From Cordylochernes scorpioides (Eukaryota; Arthropoda; Arachnida; Pseudoscorpiones; Chernetidae): a stretch of DNA of 64,000 bases. The stretch is taken from assembly GCA_030710605.1 (NCBI GenBank), contig CP092874.1, positions 68,133,011 through 68,197,010 of the forward strand, read 5' to 3'. Both the position numbers and the translations under genes were made by a program. The notes under the pieces were generated by a model. That model ran no database searches. It was not told the origin of the DNA and saw only the letters and a list, made by a program, of their open reading frames with translations. This document shows, one piece after another, positions 33,965-44,906 of the stretch. Numbering within the stretch: position 1 is the first letter of the stretch; each line of letters opens with the position of its first letter.

Positions 33965-34641
33965 GCTCCATATGTTCTTTCGAATTGGGCATTTCACCCT
34001 ATTCATTATTTTTTTTTTGACCACATGTTTTTCCCTTCATTTTTCTCAGTTGATAGAGCAGTAGCCTTTGAATGTAGTTTTGTCATTTTATGCTTGTGTT
34101 GCAAGATTCTTTGAAGGTTATGTTTTAAAGTTTTTTCTACAATTTTTGCAGAAGTTGACTACTTCCCATATAGAATTATATTTTTATATTTTCTATCTTA
34201 TGATTCTTTCTAATAATACTACTCCTGACATACCATGGAACCCTCATTATTTATTATCTTTTTAGTTATAAATATATATATTGTGACCAATTGGTAAGAA
34301 TCAGCCTGTGCTGTGCAAGGTATATTCTGTTCAGGCCATGTTTAGGAACGTCAAGGAAAAAGGCTGACCTTTCATTTTTTTGGCTTGTATTAAAACCTAG
34401 TTCATGTGGAGATGGCTTTCTTTTTTGACTTCATTCTGAAAAAAGAAAGCTTTTTTTGTCTCACCAATTATTGACAAAAACCAGCACTTTTTGGAGTTTA
34501 GGTAAATTGTGTCAAAATTATGTGCTGAAAATAATGTTATGGTATCATTTGATGAAGTTTCATTCCTTCAGGCAAGGGTAGTCATCCATGTATGTATTGA
34601 AATATTTTGAATGTATTTTCCTTAATGCAGATCTTTCTTTC
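33965..34641. other. AT-rich spacer, no gene seen
   Basis: No repeat or coding homology is recognised on either strand. Confidence 0.4.
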
Positions 34642-34655
34642 AGAAGTTTCTATTA

Positions 34656-34967
34656 TGCGGGTTGGTGGAAGGAGGGTCTAAACCTTTGGTTTACGACCAC
34701 TACGAACCGGGTTCGATTCCCTCATTGAGCACTTTTTTCTGGTATAAAACAAAAATTTCTCTAACGACCCCCGATTCTTGCAAAAGTCCAACCCCACCAG
34801 TGAGTGCAAGTAACCAAACGAGGCTCTGGCACATTTGTAAGTGCAAAGTCGAACTGCTTTTCACAGGTTTAGACATGGGGTGCACTTACAGCAAAAGCAA
34901 TAGCCTACTACTACCCACCATGATTATCATGGCCTGTACCACGTGTACTAGGGATAAGAAAAAAAAA
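34656..34967 (+). mobile_element. tRNA-derived SINE, full length, with 14 bp target duplication
   Basis: The target duplication agaagtttctatta lies at 34642-34655 and 34968-34981. The head has a perfect B box (GGTTCGATTCC, about 34718) and a weaker A box (tggtggaaggaggg). An unrelated body and an A-rich end follow. Partial copies of the body occur at 59676-59845 (+) and 60393-60490 (-). RNA polymerase III would transcribe such an element from the internal boxes, and it would rely on a LINE for mobility. Confidence 0.85.
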
Positions 34968-34981
34968 AGAAGTTTCTATTA

Positions 34982-35395
34982 CAGAGAAAGTTCTTTATTA
35001 TTATTATTTTTTAAACTTATAGAGAATTACTTTTTAGACATTTTTAATAATCATGCTTCATGCCAAATTTTATCAAATTCTTTTAGATATTAAGAAAATA
35101 TATCTCCTTTAAATTTCCATGATTCCATGGCCTCTCAGATTTTTGCTGTGGTGACTACTAGTTGATATAGGGTGGAAGGTTTCAACTGACACTGGATTAA
35201 ATAGTTTGAGGTGGCAGTGAAGGACTGTATTTTGCTAATGATAATCTCTCATTGAAGGACTTCGCATAATATTTAATTAATATTGGGACATTTTAAAATT
35301 TAAGCTACATGGTATTGAGTACCAAATACAAGAAAACATTTTACCTCAAGGAATCGAGATAAATGATGTGGACAATATATTCGAAAGGTATTCAG
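34982..35395. other. AT-rich spacer, no gene seen
   Basis: Nothing recognised before the gypsy pol fossil begins. Confidence 0.35.
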
Positions 35396-35724
35396 AAATG
35401 AAAAAAAATAAAAAAGATTAAGTGCATTCTCCAAATTTCAAGGTTCTCCAAAATTATCAAAGGAAATCAAGCCTATTTACCACAAGGAAATTACATTCTC
35501 TGATAAAGAGTAAAAAGAATTAGACATTATAGAATACCAAGGTTTTTCATCAAAGATAACAAGTAATCGGGGGTCACCTCTGCAAGTAATTCCAAATACC
35601 GATAGAAATGTTCGACTATGTGTTGATTATGAGATGGCCGTAATCGAATTTCTCGTGGATGCCAATTTTTCTATTCGACCAATCGATGATATCCTCAATA
35701 AAAATAATGGTTTTCCTTTCTTTT

Positions 35725-36245
35725 TAAAATAGATGATAAAACTAAGCGCTATCTTACGACTGTCCTCATAAACTAGCAGATCTAGGTCAGTGACAAAACC
35801 ATGACACCAGCTTTAGCAAACTGACATGCATACACCTAGAGACCATGGTTTCAGGCTAATGACCCTCTTCAGCCTAGGGCCGATTTTATTTTATGAAATC
35901 TCAAAGGTATCGAATGAGATCTTTACAATCTGCCAAATTCCTTCCATAGAGAGATCATAGGTAATAGATTTGGCCTAGCTACTCGACCAGCTGAACAACT
36001 CTATGGCAGGTTGTGAAGATTTAATTTGATTTGTTGTAGATTTCTCTCATTAAAAAAATAAGCCCTATACTGTGTAAACAAGATAGAAGATAAAAAGATA
36101 GTTTTCTAAGAACCTTAAAGTCTTATTAAGGTCTTATTGCCTTGTGTATATAATCTATAATCCAAATTGTACCTTATCATTATTTAGACTTTGTCTTATT
36201 ACCTTGTGTTTATAATCTATAATTCAAATTGTGCTTTAGAAAGAT
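35725..36245. other. Insertion inside the gypsy fossil, with tail repeats
   Basis: Holds two copies of a tail-like stretch (tcttattaccttgtgt, about 36131 and 36195) also found at 31127-31240. Otherwise nothing is recognised. Confidence 0.4.
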
Positions 36246-36779
36246 ATATTTTTCAGTTTAGATCTTCAAAAGGCTTACCTGCTTATCTAGGTTTATGAAG
36301 AGGGTAATCTAATCAAAGCAATATCCACACATCAAGTCACCCCACCGTATGTAACAGACTTTCATTTAGAATCACAACCTCATCATGTTAATTTAACTGA
36401 ATAATCTATCAAATTTCCTTAAAACCTTACAAATACATTAGTATATTTTGAAAATATCCTCATTCACAGAAAAATAATGCAAGAATAACCTTGAACTTAG
36501 CCTAAAAAGGTTAGAAATATGATCTCCATTTAAATCTCAAAAAGTGTTCATTTTTTCAAGTACAAATTGAATATCTGGGCCAAATTGTTTAAAAATACAG
36601 GAAGTCAAGGTAATTATTGACATGCCAAGACCATCAAACGTCAAAGAACTTTGAAGATTTCAAGTAATGACCAATTACTAGTCTCGATAATGACGAACAA
36701 TTCATCAATGACCTATTCTCTCAGACAATTACTCATGAAAAATTCAAAGTTCATCTGGACAGCAACATTTGAATTATCT

Positions 36780-37379
36780 TTTATTTTAAATATATTCGTT
36801 GCTTTTACAATTAGCTTTTATTTAAAATACATTCATTCTCCAAAGTCAATTCCCCTTCCTTTTAAAAATATGGGTTTATGTTGTCTGCTTTCTCTGGCCA
36901 ACCATGCCCAATATAAAATTTCACTCTTGCTAGTATGGGATCATGGTCAGCTGATTTGCAACATCTTCGACTTCAATGGTAAATCTTCAATTTAAGACAC
37001 ATTATATATTCCATTTATTTGCAGTATTTCTTCATAGATAGTGGAATTTCATGTTCTTGTGATTTTTTGAACTTATTGGAACTTCTAGTTGATTTTTTTT
37101 TGGTCAAGATTTGTGTGATGAGATATTTGGGAGCTGTCTCTTGTGAAACTAATATTTCCTCTTTTTTCTATAGGTTACAGATCTGCACCAAATTCTGCCA
37201 GCAGGTTTGGAGAGATATTTCAGAGACCACAATGAATTGTAACAGCAGTGCCAACTAAAAGGAGCTCTGGTTTCACAGATGGATTCTCTGACCAACTTGG
37301 AATAAAGACAACTCCGAGCCACATGGAAAATACTAATGAATTATCAGACCTTTCCCATCTTGATCCATCTCAGCAAATG
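36780..37379 (+). other. Insertion inside the gypsy fossil, partly protein-like
   Basis: At 37240-37380 a plus frame reads ELSDLSHLDPSQQMKV, reminiscent of the protease-RT linker of gypsy elements. It is too short to assign. The start of the stretch is AT-rich. Confidence 0.35.
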
Positions 37380-37630
37380 AAAGTGAGATATCAAACTTGC
37401 TAACTGTTTGGAAGTAATACATTGCTTCAGCACCTTATTCGCATATTGTATTTTTTGGGGGTGATCAATAGTACGCATTCATAGATATAGCCACCTTCCA
37501 GTTCCAACCAAGCTTCCAAAAGTTGAATATTATTTTGTCAGTTCCGCATCTTTGAATACTGTAGTTTCAGTTTGCTGTTGTTAGGCTAATTTCTGTGCAT
37601 TTTTGTGCTCTTCAAAAAGTAAGCTTTGTG
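37380..37630 (-). repeat. Unknown 250 bp repeat, copy 2
   Basis: Matches 32177-32430 with scattered differences. It sits between two pieces of the gypsy fossil. Confidence 0.55.
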
Positions 37631-37930
37631 AATACAGGACAAAGAATGACCTAGTAATTTATTTTAAATACACTCTAGAAGATGGCATTTTATTTAAAGA
37701 ACAAGTTATATTCCCCAAAATATTGAGATTGGTTCTGTCTGAAATTCAATGAACACATGTTGGCATAACAAAAATAAAACAACTAGCATTCAGACACATA
37801 TATTGGAAAGGCATCAACAAAGATATAGACAAAATTTCAAGAAATTGTGAATCATGTGCAAAAAAGACAAAACCTGCAAAGGTACCTATAATCTCTGATT
37901 AACCGAACAAAAAATGGGACTATATACATA

Positions 37931-39349
37931 CACTGCGTGACATTGAAAATGGAACACCAAGAAATAGTGGCTAGAAAGTGATGAAACTCGGCAGACAGAG
38001 AGAGACAGGGACGAACAATAAGTGATCTTTATTTCAAAATGATAGTCATAATACAGAGCGAGAACGGCGTCGGCTTAGTAGCAAGTAGGACCACCGCGGA
38101 CGGCGATGCACGCAGTAACACGTCTAGGTAGAGAGTCAATCAGAGTACGGATGGCGTCCTGAGGGATGGCTCTCCATTCCCTCTCTACCATTTGCCATAG
38201 TTCGTCTTCTGAACGCGGCTGTGGCAAGGCATGCAAACGGCGTCCAATGATGTCCCAGACGTGCTCGATTGGTGAGAGTTCAGGAGAGTAAGGTGGCCAG
38301 GGAAGCATCTGTGCATCTTGCAGAGCTTGTTGGCTAATGCGAGCAGTGTGCGGTCGGGCGTTATCCTGCTGATAAAGGGCATTGGGTACCCCCTGAAGGT
38401 AGGGGAGTGTCACCGGTCGCAGCACATCATCAACGTATCGTTGGGCCGTCATAGTGCCCTGAATACGAAGTAAAGGTGACCTGGAATCATACGCGATTGC
38501 GCCCCAAACCATGATTCCACGTTGTCGCACGGTGGGGCGTTCCACAATTGCTGTCAGATTGGACCTTTCTCCACGTCGACGCCACACGCGTACACGGCGA
38601 CTATCACTGGACAAGCAGAAACGCGACTCATCTGAGAACACGACCCTGTGCCATTCCGTCATCCACGTCGATCTAGCCCGGCACCATTCCAAACGTTGGC
38701 GCCTATTCGGTGGGGTCAATGGCAGTCTTCTTAGCGGACGGCATGAGTGCAAGCCATTAGCAACCAATCGACGGGATATGGTTCTGGTCGAGATGGAAGG
38801 ATCTAGGGTGTCTTGCACATGTTGCAGGATGGCGGTACAAGTGGCTTGTGGGGCCGCCACTGCTTGTCGAAGGATACGCCGATCCACACGTGCTGACGTC
38901 ACTCTGGTTGCACCGACATTCCTATAAATTGCCACATTTCCTTGTTCCAACCATCTTCTCCACAGTCGGTGCACCGTGGACACACCAAGGTGTGTATCAG
39001 CTGCGATTTGACGTATGGACCAACCTGCCCTTTTCAGTCCGATCACCATGCTCCTCGTAAAAGCGTCTGTCTGCTTGAACTGCCTCCGTTTACGATGACC
39101 TGGCATTCTCTGTTATTACACGTGTCTTTTGACACAAGAAAAAAAATTCCACAATGATTTTCCTTGAAGAAATAACGACACGAATACTGTCCTTTCTGCA
39201 AGTTCCTTCCCTTATATCTTACTCCATGTGCGCACGAGAGCTGCGCATTTTACATCATTTGCATAACTCGGTTAGGCGCGTCTACCCTGAAATTTGCATA
39301 ATTTTCTGGCCACTATTTCTTGGTGTTCCATTTTCAATGTCACGCAGTG
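37931..39349 (-). mobile_element. Tc1-like DNA transposon, complete and possibly autonomous
   Basis: Terminal inverted repeats of about 46 bp (left 37931-37976, right 39304-39349), starting CACTGCGTGACATTG, with one mismatch over the arm by eye. TA flanks both ends. Length is 1419 bp. It encloses one uninterrupted transposase ORF. It inserted into the integrase part of a gypsy fossil. Intact ends plus an intact ORF are unusual in this window and suggest recent arrival. Confidence 0.95.
38075..39106 (-). CDS. Tc1-like transposase, 343 aa, intact
   Basis: Start at 39106 (MPGHRKRRQFKQTDAFTR), stop at 38075. The N-terminal region has the two helix-turn-helix parts of the paired-like DNA-binding domain: GLKRAGWSIRQIAADTHLG and, further on, RRILRQAVAAPQATCTAIL and TISRRLVANGLHSCRPLRR. 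A GRPR-like hook is not obvious. The catalytic core has D in VVFSDESRFCL, D in YQQDNARPHTA and E in SPIEHVWDIIGRR. I count 32 residues between the second D and the E, where Tc1 family members usually have 34. Length matches the family (about 340). The enzyme should bind the inverted repeats, excise the element and insert it at TA. No frameshift or stop is present, so it may be functional. The spacing is the one oddity. Confidence 0.95.
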   Translation of the reverse strand: MPGHRKRRQFKQTDAFTRSMVIGLKRAGWSIRQIAADTHLGVSTVHRLWRRWLEQGNVAIYRNVGATRVTSARVDRRILRQAVAAPQATCTAILQHVQDTLDPSISTRTISRRLVANGLHSCRPLRRLPLTPPNRRQRLEWCRARSTWMTEWHRVVFSDESRFCLSSDSRRVRVWRRRGERSNLTAIVERPTVRQRGIMVWGAIAYDSRSPLLRIQGTMTAQRYVDDVLRPVTLPYLQGVPNALYQQDNARPHTARISQQALQDAQMLPWPPYSPELSPIEHVWDIIGRRLHALPQPRSEDELWQMVEREWRAIPQDAIRTLIDSLPRRVTACIAVRGGPTCY

Positions 39350-39700
39350 TATAGATTATGCAAGACCATTAGGAGATTACTGTTTTAAATGTTGTTAAAA
39401 CAAAATATAAAGGTGATATAGTCAAAATATGTCAAAACACCCCAACTACTGATTACACTTTCGAATTACTTTCCAACATATTTTGAATCCATGGATAATT
39501 TAAATGTCATGGTGTAAGACCCAGCCAAACTTTTGTTAGCAATCATTTAAAATCATTTTGTACTCAAAACGGTATTTTCTAAAGTTAATTCCACCAGGAC
39601 ATATAGCCAGAAATGTATTAACTAATCAATTTGTTCAAACTCTAAAAAGGTAATTAAATGCAATGCTGGATGAACCATTTCCAATGTATGTCAAAGTAAG

Positions 39701-40139
39701 AGAGCTGCTCTTCATAGGGCACTGCCTCTATAAAATGGAAAAGTCCAGCTGAAATGTAGCTCCAATGCAGCATATGTATTCCACTTTAGGCCATTGAACT
39801 TAAAAACCATTTGAAAACATCAACATGAAGATTGCATCATACCAATCAAGCATGGGGGATAAGGTTTAAGCTCAATGTTATGTGAATAATAAAGTGACAT
39901 GACAATACTGGTGACAATGATGGGAATCAACCTCCCGAGACAGCCTCAGGAGTATTCGACTCAAAACAGGAGCCTCAACTTTGCAGGTCTTCCTGGCAAC
40001 GAAGGACTCATGCCTACATGAGTGACTATGTTGTATATGAAACGTCACAGCCCACAATCCTATATGTTCCAATAAACGTTGAATAACTATTGTAACAGAA
40101 TATACATAACATTAGGACATGTTACTTATCTTCCTACTC
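39701..40139. other. Spacer between gypsy fossil and zinc-finger locus
   Basis: No coding homology seen. A tail-like gaaacgtcaca occurs at about 40037 without a clear ribozyme core. Confidence 0.35.
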
Positions 40140-43015
40140 TTGGAAACCATAATATTTTTTTCAACTTAATATTTTATTGTTTGTAGTCAATGAACAATCA
40201 CTATGTATTGAAGAGCAACTACTCAATATATCTGCCAACTCACAACAGGCCTTATGATACATGATTTCAATCATATTTGTTACAACCCAAAATAAATCCT
40301 TACTAATGATGAGTCTGGTGCAGCATCTCTCAGTGAATACATCAAGTACATCCTCTGAGAGAAAGACGAGGAATCTGGCCACATCTGTAGCAGAAAAGGT
40401 GAACCAGTCAAATGCAAAGCTGCTCACCTGTATCACACCAGATTCATCAAGCATTTCATTCAACACACACAAAAACACAGTAGAAAAACATTTTACCTTT
40501 TTCATCTGTAATTTCCGAACAATATATAAGAAATGTTCAATAATACACCAGAGAAAACATGCAGGTGAAACACTCAAATTCTGCCCCCACTGTGAATACA
40601 GTACAAAGTGCACTTCTAATTTAAAAAGTCCTATTAAAATTCATACTGATGAGAAACTTCACCAATGCCCTCATTGTGATCATAGAACAATACTACTTGG
40701 TAGCTTAAAGACTCATATTAGAACCCACACTGGTGAGAAGCCCCACCTTTGCCCTCACTGTGATTATAAGACAAATCACCCTAGTGATTTAAAATGTCAC
40801 ATTAGAACCCACACTGATGAGAAACCTTACCTTTGTCCTCATTGTAATTATAGAGGAAAAAGCTCTACTACTTTAAGAAGACATATTAGAACTCACACTG
40901 GTGAGAGACCTCAACTTTGCCCTCACTGTGATTATAGGACAAATCGCCCTAGGGATTTAAAATGTCACATTAGAACTCACACTGGTGAGAAACCTTACCT
41001 TTGTCCTCATTGTGATTATAGAGGAAAAAGCTCATGTGCCTTAAGAAAACATATTAGAACTCACACTGGTGAGAAGCCCCATCTTTGTCCTCATTGTGAT
41101 TACAGAGCATTAACCCTAAGTACTTTAAGATATCATATTAGAACCCATACTGGTGAGAAACCCCACCTTTGTCCTCATTGTGATTACAGAGCTATAACCC
41201 TAGCACCTTAAGATATCATGTTAGAACCCATACTGATGAGAAGCCTCACCTTTGCCCTCACTGTGATTACAGAGCAATAAGCTCTAGTACTTTAAGAAGA
41301 CATATCAATATTCACACTGGTGAGAAGCCCCACCTTTGCCCTCACTGTTATTTTAGGACAAATCGCCCTAGTGATTTAGAAAAGCACATTAGAACCCACA
41401 CTGGTGAGAAACCTCATCTCTGTCCTTATTGTGAATACAGAGCAATTAGCTCTAGTGCTTTAAGAAGACATATTAAAATCCACACTGGTGAGAAGCCCCA
41501 CCTTTGCCATCACTGTGATTTTAGGACAAATCGCCCTAGTGATTTAGAAAAGCACATTAGAACCCACACTGGTGAGAAACCTCATCTCTGTCCTTATTGT
41601 GATTACAGAGCAATTAGCTCTAGTGCTTTAAGAAGACATATTAAAATCCACACTGGTGAGAAGCCCCACCTTTGCCCTCACTGTGATTATAAGACAAATC
41701 ACCCTAGTGATTTAAAATGTCACATTAGAACCCACACTGGTGAGAAACCTTACCTTTGTCCTCATTGTATTTATAGAGGAAAAAGCTCTAGTGCTTTAAG
41801 AAGACATATTAAAATCCACACTGGTGAGATGCCCCACCTTTGCCCTCACTGTGATTATAAGACAAATCGCCCTAGTGATTTAAAAAAGCACATTAGAACC
41901 CTCACTGGTGAGAAACCTCATCTCTGTCCTCATTGTGATTACAGAACAATAAGCTATAGTACATTAAGAAAACATATTAAAATCCACACTGTTGAGCTTC
42001 CCCACCATTGCCCTCATTGTGATTTTAGAACAATATATCTTGAAAGCTTAAAGACTCATATTAGAACCCACACTGGTGAGAAGCCCTACCTTTGCCCACA
42101 CTGTGATTATAGGACAAATCATACTGGTGATTTAAAAAAGCACATTAGAACCCACACTGGTGAGAAACCTCATCTTTGTCCTCATTGTGATTACAGAGCA
42201 ATAAGCTCCTGCACCTTAAGAAAACATATTAGAACCCACAATGTTGAGAGTCCACAGTTGCCCTCAATGTGATTTTGAAACAATACATCTTGGGACCCTA
42301 AAAACACAGGACCCACCAGTGTGAATAATAAAAATAGTCCAACTTCTTCAATAAAACACCAATAGGATAAATATTTTTAGGTGAATTAAAGTTGGTATTA
42401 AATTATTGTCAGTAATTTTTTTTTAAAAGCCTTTTAGTGAAAATTAGACTAGAAATTATTATGCTAACTAACTGCAAAAATATAGACACCTTTGTGAAAT
42501 AATTGGATATAAAATATTATGTATTAAATAAATATTGCTACTAATTTCTCTCTCTCTCTCATTACATGCATAAAGATGTATTTTACATAAAATAAATAAA
42601 CTGGATTTTCTTTATAAATTGTGATTTAATTATATAACACACACTGTCCTTCCCCAAAGTAATCAACTTGAAGTCTAAATCATGGGAAAGTGGATATAAA
42701 TTCACAATAAAATATTAATAAAAAGAATAATGATTAAGATGCAGATGATATACACAAAAGAGAGGTAATATTAGGCCAATTAATGCATAAGCCGTAGAAC
42801 CTTCCTATAAAGTACACCCAATTGCTGAGCCAAATTGTCCTTTAAAGTGAGGTTTCTTCTTACCAGAGAGTTTCTAAATAGTAAAAATGGTAATTTTGCA
42901 AATGAAATCTGTCCTTTATAAAGAGGTGTCCCCTCATGGAGGTTCAACTGTATGTATTTAATTGATATTTGATAAGTCTAAAGACTAGTAAATAAACTAA
43001 ATAAAAAATCAAGTT
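40140..43015 (+). repeat. Segmental duplication unit 2 (paralogous to 19480-24430)
   Basis: Shares both flanks, the zinc-finger array and the MITE with unit 1. It lacks the LINE (empty site 42704-42717) and the 741 bp tandem duplication. Its right end is cut by the Penelope-like element at 43018. Confidence 0.85.
40261..42272 (+). pseudogene. C2H2 zinc-finger protein, about 20 fingers, one frameshift
   Basis: The first open part, 40261-41211, starts MISIIFVTTQNKSLLMMS; the true start is uncertain because an upstream exon may exist. An N-terminal stretch (NLATSVAEKVNQSNAK) is followed by a finger lacking its first histidine and six full fingers (CPHCDYR ... HIRTH, linker TGEKP). A one-base loss at about 41200, in ataaccctagcacctta, shifts the frame. 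The rest, to 42272, is open and has about twelve more fingers. The last ones are followed by VESPQLPSM and a stop. Finger 16 has HIRTL for HIRTH. With a single frameshift it could be a recent pseudogene, an assembly error or a polymorphism. A nuclear DNA-binding role is inferred from the family. Confidence 0.8.
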
Positions 43016-43017
43016 GT
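42273..43017. other. 3' flank of zinc-finger copy 2, with MITE copy
   Basis: Matches the flank of copy 1. Holds the second MITE copy (42792-42950, with TA only on the right) and the LINE empty site. No gene. Confidence 0.7.
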
Positions 43018-43944
43018 AGTGGAATATCTTCAAATACATTTATACTTCTTGCCCCCATTTCCTGTGATACCCATCCCTCTAAAAATAATCTTTCCTTTTT
43101 AAATTTTATATTCCTATGAAATATCTCAATATCATTCCAATTTGGCCTATGTCCTGAATATAGTGCTTGTTCCCTTAATTCCCTTCTCCCCAATAAACTC
43201 TGTTGGTGTTCCTTAATTCTGGTCTCTAAATTACGGCTGGTTTCTCCTATATAAATTTTGTCACATTCTGTGCATTTAATCCCATAAATTACATTACTTG
43301 GTTTTGATGTGCCTATGTTATCCTTCATTATGCTATTTCTAGTTATAAATTCCCTTTTTGTCCCCGTACTATGCCATATTTCATATTTATATTTTCTCAA
43401 AATTCTAGATATTTCGTTATCTATATCTTTAAAATATGGAATAATTATATTATTGCAATCATCTTTATTCCTATTTGAATTTGGCCTATCTATTTCATAT
43501 CTTCTGATCCATTTGTTTGTGAAACTTACTGGATAATCAGATTGTTCTAATTCTGCTCTAATTTTCATTATCTCTTTTTTATAAATATCTTGGTCTGTAC
43601 ATACCTGTTTGGCTCTTTGTACAAGAGATTTTATCACCTGTCTTTTATGTGTTATAGGATTATTGGAATTAAAATTTAGATGTATCCCAGTCTGTTGGCT
43701 TTTTGAAAACGCTGGTTAAAATAAAACCATCTTCTTTGCGAGTTAGTCCTACATCTAAGAATGATAAAAATCCCTCTCTTTCTGTTTCAACCGTGAATTC
43801 TATTCCTCTTTCTAAATTATTCAACATGACCATGATTCCATCAAGATTTTCTTTGCGGATCACTGCGAAAACATCATCTATATAGCGTCCCCAGATTTTT
43901 ATTCCCTCAATTAAGATTGCCTTTTTATACGCCTCATTACGCAA
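43018..43944 (-). pseudogene. PLE reverse transcriptase (end) and GIY-YIG endonuclease, frameshifted
   Basis: RT palm lies at 43944-43669: GRYIDDVFAVIRKENLDG carries the active-site D-D, followed by FLSFLDVGLTRKEDG. A frame break at about 43675 separates it from 43637-43018. That part holds the linker, then the endonuclease with NVIYGIKCTECDKIYIGETS, the PLE form of GIY-YIG with a CxxC insert, and RIKEHQQ. Compared with copy 2 it lacks three residues after LLGRRE. Upstream RT sequence (RQKDGTAMGCPTS, about 44790) lies beyond the inserted LINE. PLE RT primes from a nicked target, and the GIY-YIG domain makes the nick. Confidence 0.88.
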
Positions 43945-44700
43945 TTGAGAATTCTATTTGTTTTATATCGAGAAGACCATATAAAATATCTAAGGACAGA
44001 AGACTTGTATTGTCAACTATGCAAAAATAGAACCGAAAATGAATTAGAACATTATATATTTGAATGCAAGCCTCTTGACACGGAAAGAAAAATACTCTTT
44101 TCTAAGATAGGCCATACACACTTCACATTATATTCTTTATTATCCAACTTTGTAGACAATAGTTCAGTAGCTCTGAATCTATATAACTTCCATAAAAATG
44201 CTGAAAAAAAGAAAGACTTAACCGAACATCCAAACATACCAAAAAATTCTATTTGATGAGAAGGACAGAACCAACATCCAATTATTTGTTTAGGCAGATA
44301 CGATAAGTTAACCCCCACACTGATAAAACGGTGTTTACCTTACAACCCCGAACACTCGGATTTTCCTGGAAAATCTCTTGAAGATTTCTTGAAAAAGCCA
44401 TGGTCCACTGCAGAAGAACTTAATTTGACTTGTTCCATATGTAAATACCTGCTTTCTTTCCTCTTTTCGCTCTCCACTTCTCCCATCCATATTTCCATTT
44501 TTTTTTTATTATTATTTTTTTTATTTTTATTTTTTTTTTAATTCTTCTTATTTCTTTATTCTTTCTTATAATCTCTATATATTTACCATATGTATATATT
44601 CTTTCACCATTTTTATTTCCCACTTTCTCCGTTTTGTAACCCCAAGGAGAATCCTCTGTAAGACCTGTGTGTCTTAATAAAGGCTTTTGTGTGTGTGTGT
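43929..44700 (+). mobile_element. 5'-truncated LINE inside PLE copy 1, 14 bp target duplication
   Basis: gattgcctttttat occurs at 43915-43928 and 44701-44714. The insert carries the last part of ORF2 (43945-44256, frame open to the left boundary) with the CCHC motif YCQLCKNRTENELEHYIFEC. A long 3' UTR ends in cttaataaaggctttt and a GT-repeat tail. It is the same type as the LINEs at 22635-24125 and 54573-55089. Confidence 0.92.
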
Positions 44701-44906
44701 GATTGCCTTTTTATCTACCGATTTAATGTCAGCAATGATCATGCTTGTAGGGCAACCCATAGCAGTGCCGTCCTTTTGTCTGTAAAATTTATCCCCGTAT
44801 CTGAAGTAAATATTATCTAAACATAACCTAAAACCTTCTATCATTTCATCGATTTCTAATCCCTTGTTTTCGCAATCTTGTCTTTTCCCCTCGAAATGAG
44901 GGAATA

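Larger units (their letters stand above)
35400..39700 (+). pseudogene. pol: Decayed Ty3/gypsy pol, interrupted by several insertions
   Basis: Gypsy pol is readable in pieces with many stops and frame changes. The RT N-terminal part, 35440-35720, has PLQVIPNTDRNVRLCVDYE and IRPIDDILNKNNG. RT middle at 36250-36640 has LVYFENILIH, a degraded Y-x-DD box, and IDMPRPSNVKEL. RT C-terminal part at 36650-36780 has LRQLLMKNSKFIWTAT. The integrase zinc-binding region is at 37630-37900 (HVGITKIKQLAFRHIYW, CESCAKKTK). The integrase core resumes after the Tc1 element, 39350-39700 (PTTDYTFELLSNIF). The gaps at 35725-36245 and about 36780-37630 hold inserted repeats. It is far older than the other gypsy copies here. 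Confidence 0.72.
43018..44893 (-). mobile_element. Penelope-like element (PLE) copy 1, truncated, split by a LINE
   Basis: Minus-strand PLE sequence at 44893-44715 and 43928-43018 becomes continuous when 43929-44700 and one copy of its 14 bp target duplication are left out. The 3' end stops at 43018, just after the position where copy 2 reads ttccactaca. The 5' end abuts copy 2 head to head at about 44893-44904. Confidence 0.88.

Noticed and set aside
34650-34730. A functional tRNA gene
   Set aside because: B box is perfect but no cloverleaf forms, the head continues into an unrelated body with an A-rich end, and target duplications flank it, so it is a SINE.
44420-44623. Lysine/isoleucine-rich 67-codon minus ORF
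   Set aside because: It lies in the T-rich 3' UTR of a LINE and reflects base composition.
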